A stretch of 64,000 nt of DNA. Source: Agelaius tricolor. Lineage: Eukaryota; Chordata; Aves; Passeriformes; Icteridae. The position numbers and the translations under genes were made by a program. The stretch covers positions 24,701,001 to 24,765,000 of the forward strand of contig JALJCS010000009.1 in NCBI GenBank assembly GCA_023055355.1. The letters run 5' to 3'. Below, in pieces: positions 62,701-64,000 of this stretch. Numbering within the stretch: position 1 is the stretch's first letter; every line of letters starts with the position of its first letter. The notes below the pieces were generated by a model that was given only the letters and a program-made list of their open reading frames with translations, did no database searches and was not told the DNA's origin.

Positions 62701-64000
62701 GCAGGCGTGGGGAAGGAGCGCTGCTCTGCTCGGCTCCTTCTGCTGCCTCTGCCGCACCATCCTTCCTACTATTCTTATATATACATATTTTATTTAATCT
62801 ATTTTTTACCGTGCCGTAAAACTTGCTTGAAACTGGGCTTCACGTTAGGCTCAGTTGTCTGGGCCTAGCCCCTTGGTAAGCTCACCTGTGTGGAAAACTC
62901 TGGTCTATCCCTCAGGCCCTGAGGCAGCAGGGAACTTTCCGCAGAGATGGTGACAGGCTGCTCGGAGCCCCCTGTGTCCCCCCCATCCTCTCCTCTGCCT
63001 CCTCCTTCCAGGCACACGGCGCACCGCTTCAGCTCTAAGATACGTGCCTGCCCCCGGGGACGTGGAGACTCCAGCACCTCCCGCCCCCTATAGCCCTTCC
63101 GAAATAAGGTGTGTTCCCTGGTCTCTGTGCGGAGAGGAAACAAATTGCGTATGACAGATGCTACTCACATCACTTAGTGCATTGCCGGGGAGCACCAGGA
63201 GGTGCTGCATTAAGGGCAGCAGAAGAAACTACCAAGTGCAAGATGTTCAGGCTCATCTGTTGATCAGGTGGCAATGCCTCCTTTCAAGTAATGCTAAACT
63301 TTAGAGCAGCCTGCTCGGTTATAAGGTCTGGCCTTTAATGCAGACCCCCGCTAAGCAATTCTGCAGAGCTCAGCTCAGCAGTGAGCAGCCCACAGCTTTG
63401 AAACAGCTGGGCCACCTTCACTGCTGGGAAACTGGGAAACTTGCTGCAAGAGGTCCCTGAGACAGAGGGAGGACAGTAAGAAACGATGGGATGTCCCATG
63501 AGAGGACCAGAGATGTCTCAGCAAGGTCTAGATGAAACCTCCTCACAGTCGGGATCGGGGTGGAGTCTGCTGCTTGGGTGGCTGTGTTGGCTTGTGTGGC
63601 TGTGCCGAGCTCTCACTGCCCTGCAAGGCACAGCAGGCTTTCCCCTCTACCCAGGACTTGGTTAGAAACAAGTCTTGGGATGGATAAATGAACTTTTCAC
63701 AAATGCCTCAGCCTCAAGTGCACCCTGCATTCCTGTCCTCAGAAAATGTTTGGGAGTCTGAGTCTCATGCATTAACTGGAAATTGCACCTGCTGACTTCA
63801 AAGAGATGAATTATGGAAAAAAAATAAAGTTTACTAGCATTAAGTTGAAAGAAATAATCTCAGCTTTCATACTTCACACTATTGATTTGCTTTTTTTCTT
63901 TTTCCCAATTTAGAAAGCAAGTTCAATTATTTTCAGGTTCTCAGTGCTACAGGTTTTTTTGCCTGCAGTCATTGCAAAGGTGTAAATGTCTATGGAGTTA
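62531..64000 (+). other. IGSF11: IGSF11 intron 1 (start only)
   Basis: Beyond the GTGAGT donor composition returns to the AT-rich background. No second exon is recognised before the window ends. Confidence 0.55.

Noticed and set aside
61813..62760. 315-codon minus-strand open frame across the IGSF11 island
   Set aside because: The product is low-complexity Arg/Ala/Pro/Gly sequence typical of translating a CpG island, with similar frames on the other strand.

Overview
The window looks like avian nuclear DNA, about 60 kb of it non-coding. Three truncated CR1 LINE copies are present, one with the characteristic 3' end that reads as a repeated tATGATTC-type motif. No mammalian-type SINE or L1 was noticed. 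Long introns and two sharply bounded CpG islands also fit a vertebrate. The three recognisable loci are UPK1B, a TEX55-like gene and the first coding exon of IGSF11. They have the same neighbours and relative orientation that I recall from human chromosome 3q13 (IGSF11 divergent from TEX55 and UPK1B). The species cannot be named from the sequence.

Layout: 1-11,910 holds UPK1B on the minus strand. Its seven coding exons join in frame to a complete 256-residue tetraspanin, with a probable 3' UTR at the left edge, a 5.1 kb intron, and a TATA/CCAAT-type promoter near 11.84-11.91 kb. 11.9-23.5 kb is non-coding and holds an AP-1 palindrome, one CR1, an AT microsatellite and a possible Z-DNA tract. 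24.3-25.8 kb holds three minus-strand exons of a TEX55-like gene ending in an RIIa-type dimerisation/docking domain. Its largest exon carries an in-frame TAG. 26.4-26.95 kb is a CpG island with a perfect RFX X-box, an E-box, a CTCF-like core and a YY1-like site beside a plus-strand splice donor, so it is a good candidate for a divergent promoter. 27-62 kb is a 35 kb stretch without a recognisable gene, containing two CR1 copies and some short, tight palindromes. 62.0-62.7 kb is a second CpG island with a signal-peptide exon read as IGSF11 exon 1. The rest is its first intron.

These genes do not form a functional pathway. UPK1B is an epithelial membrane tetraspanin, TEX55 a testis/sperm docking-domain protein, and IGSF11 an immunoglobulin-family adhesion molecule. 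The points most worth checking are the in-frame stop in TEX55, the strong hairpin just upstream of that exon, and the two X-boxes around the TEX55/IGSF11 promoter region.
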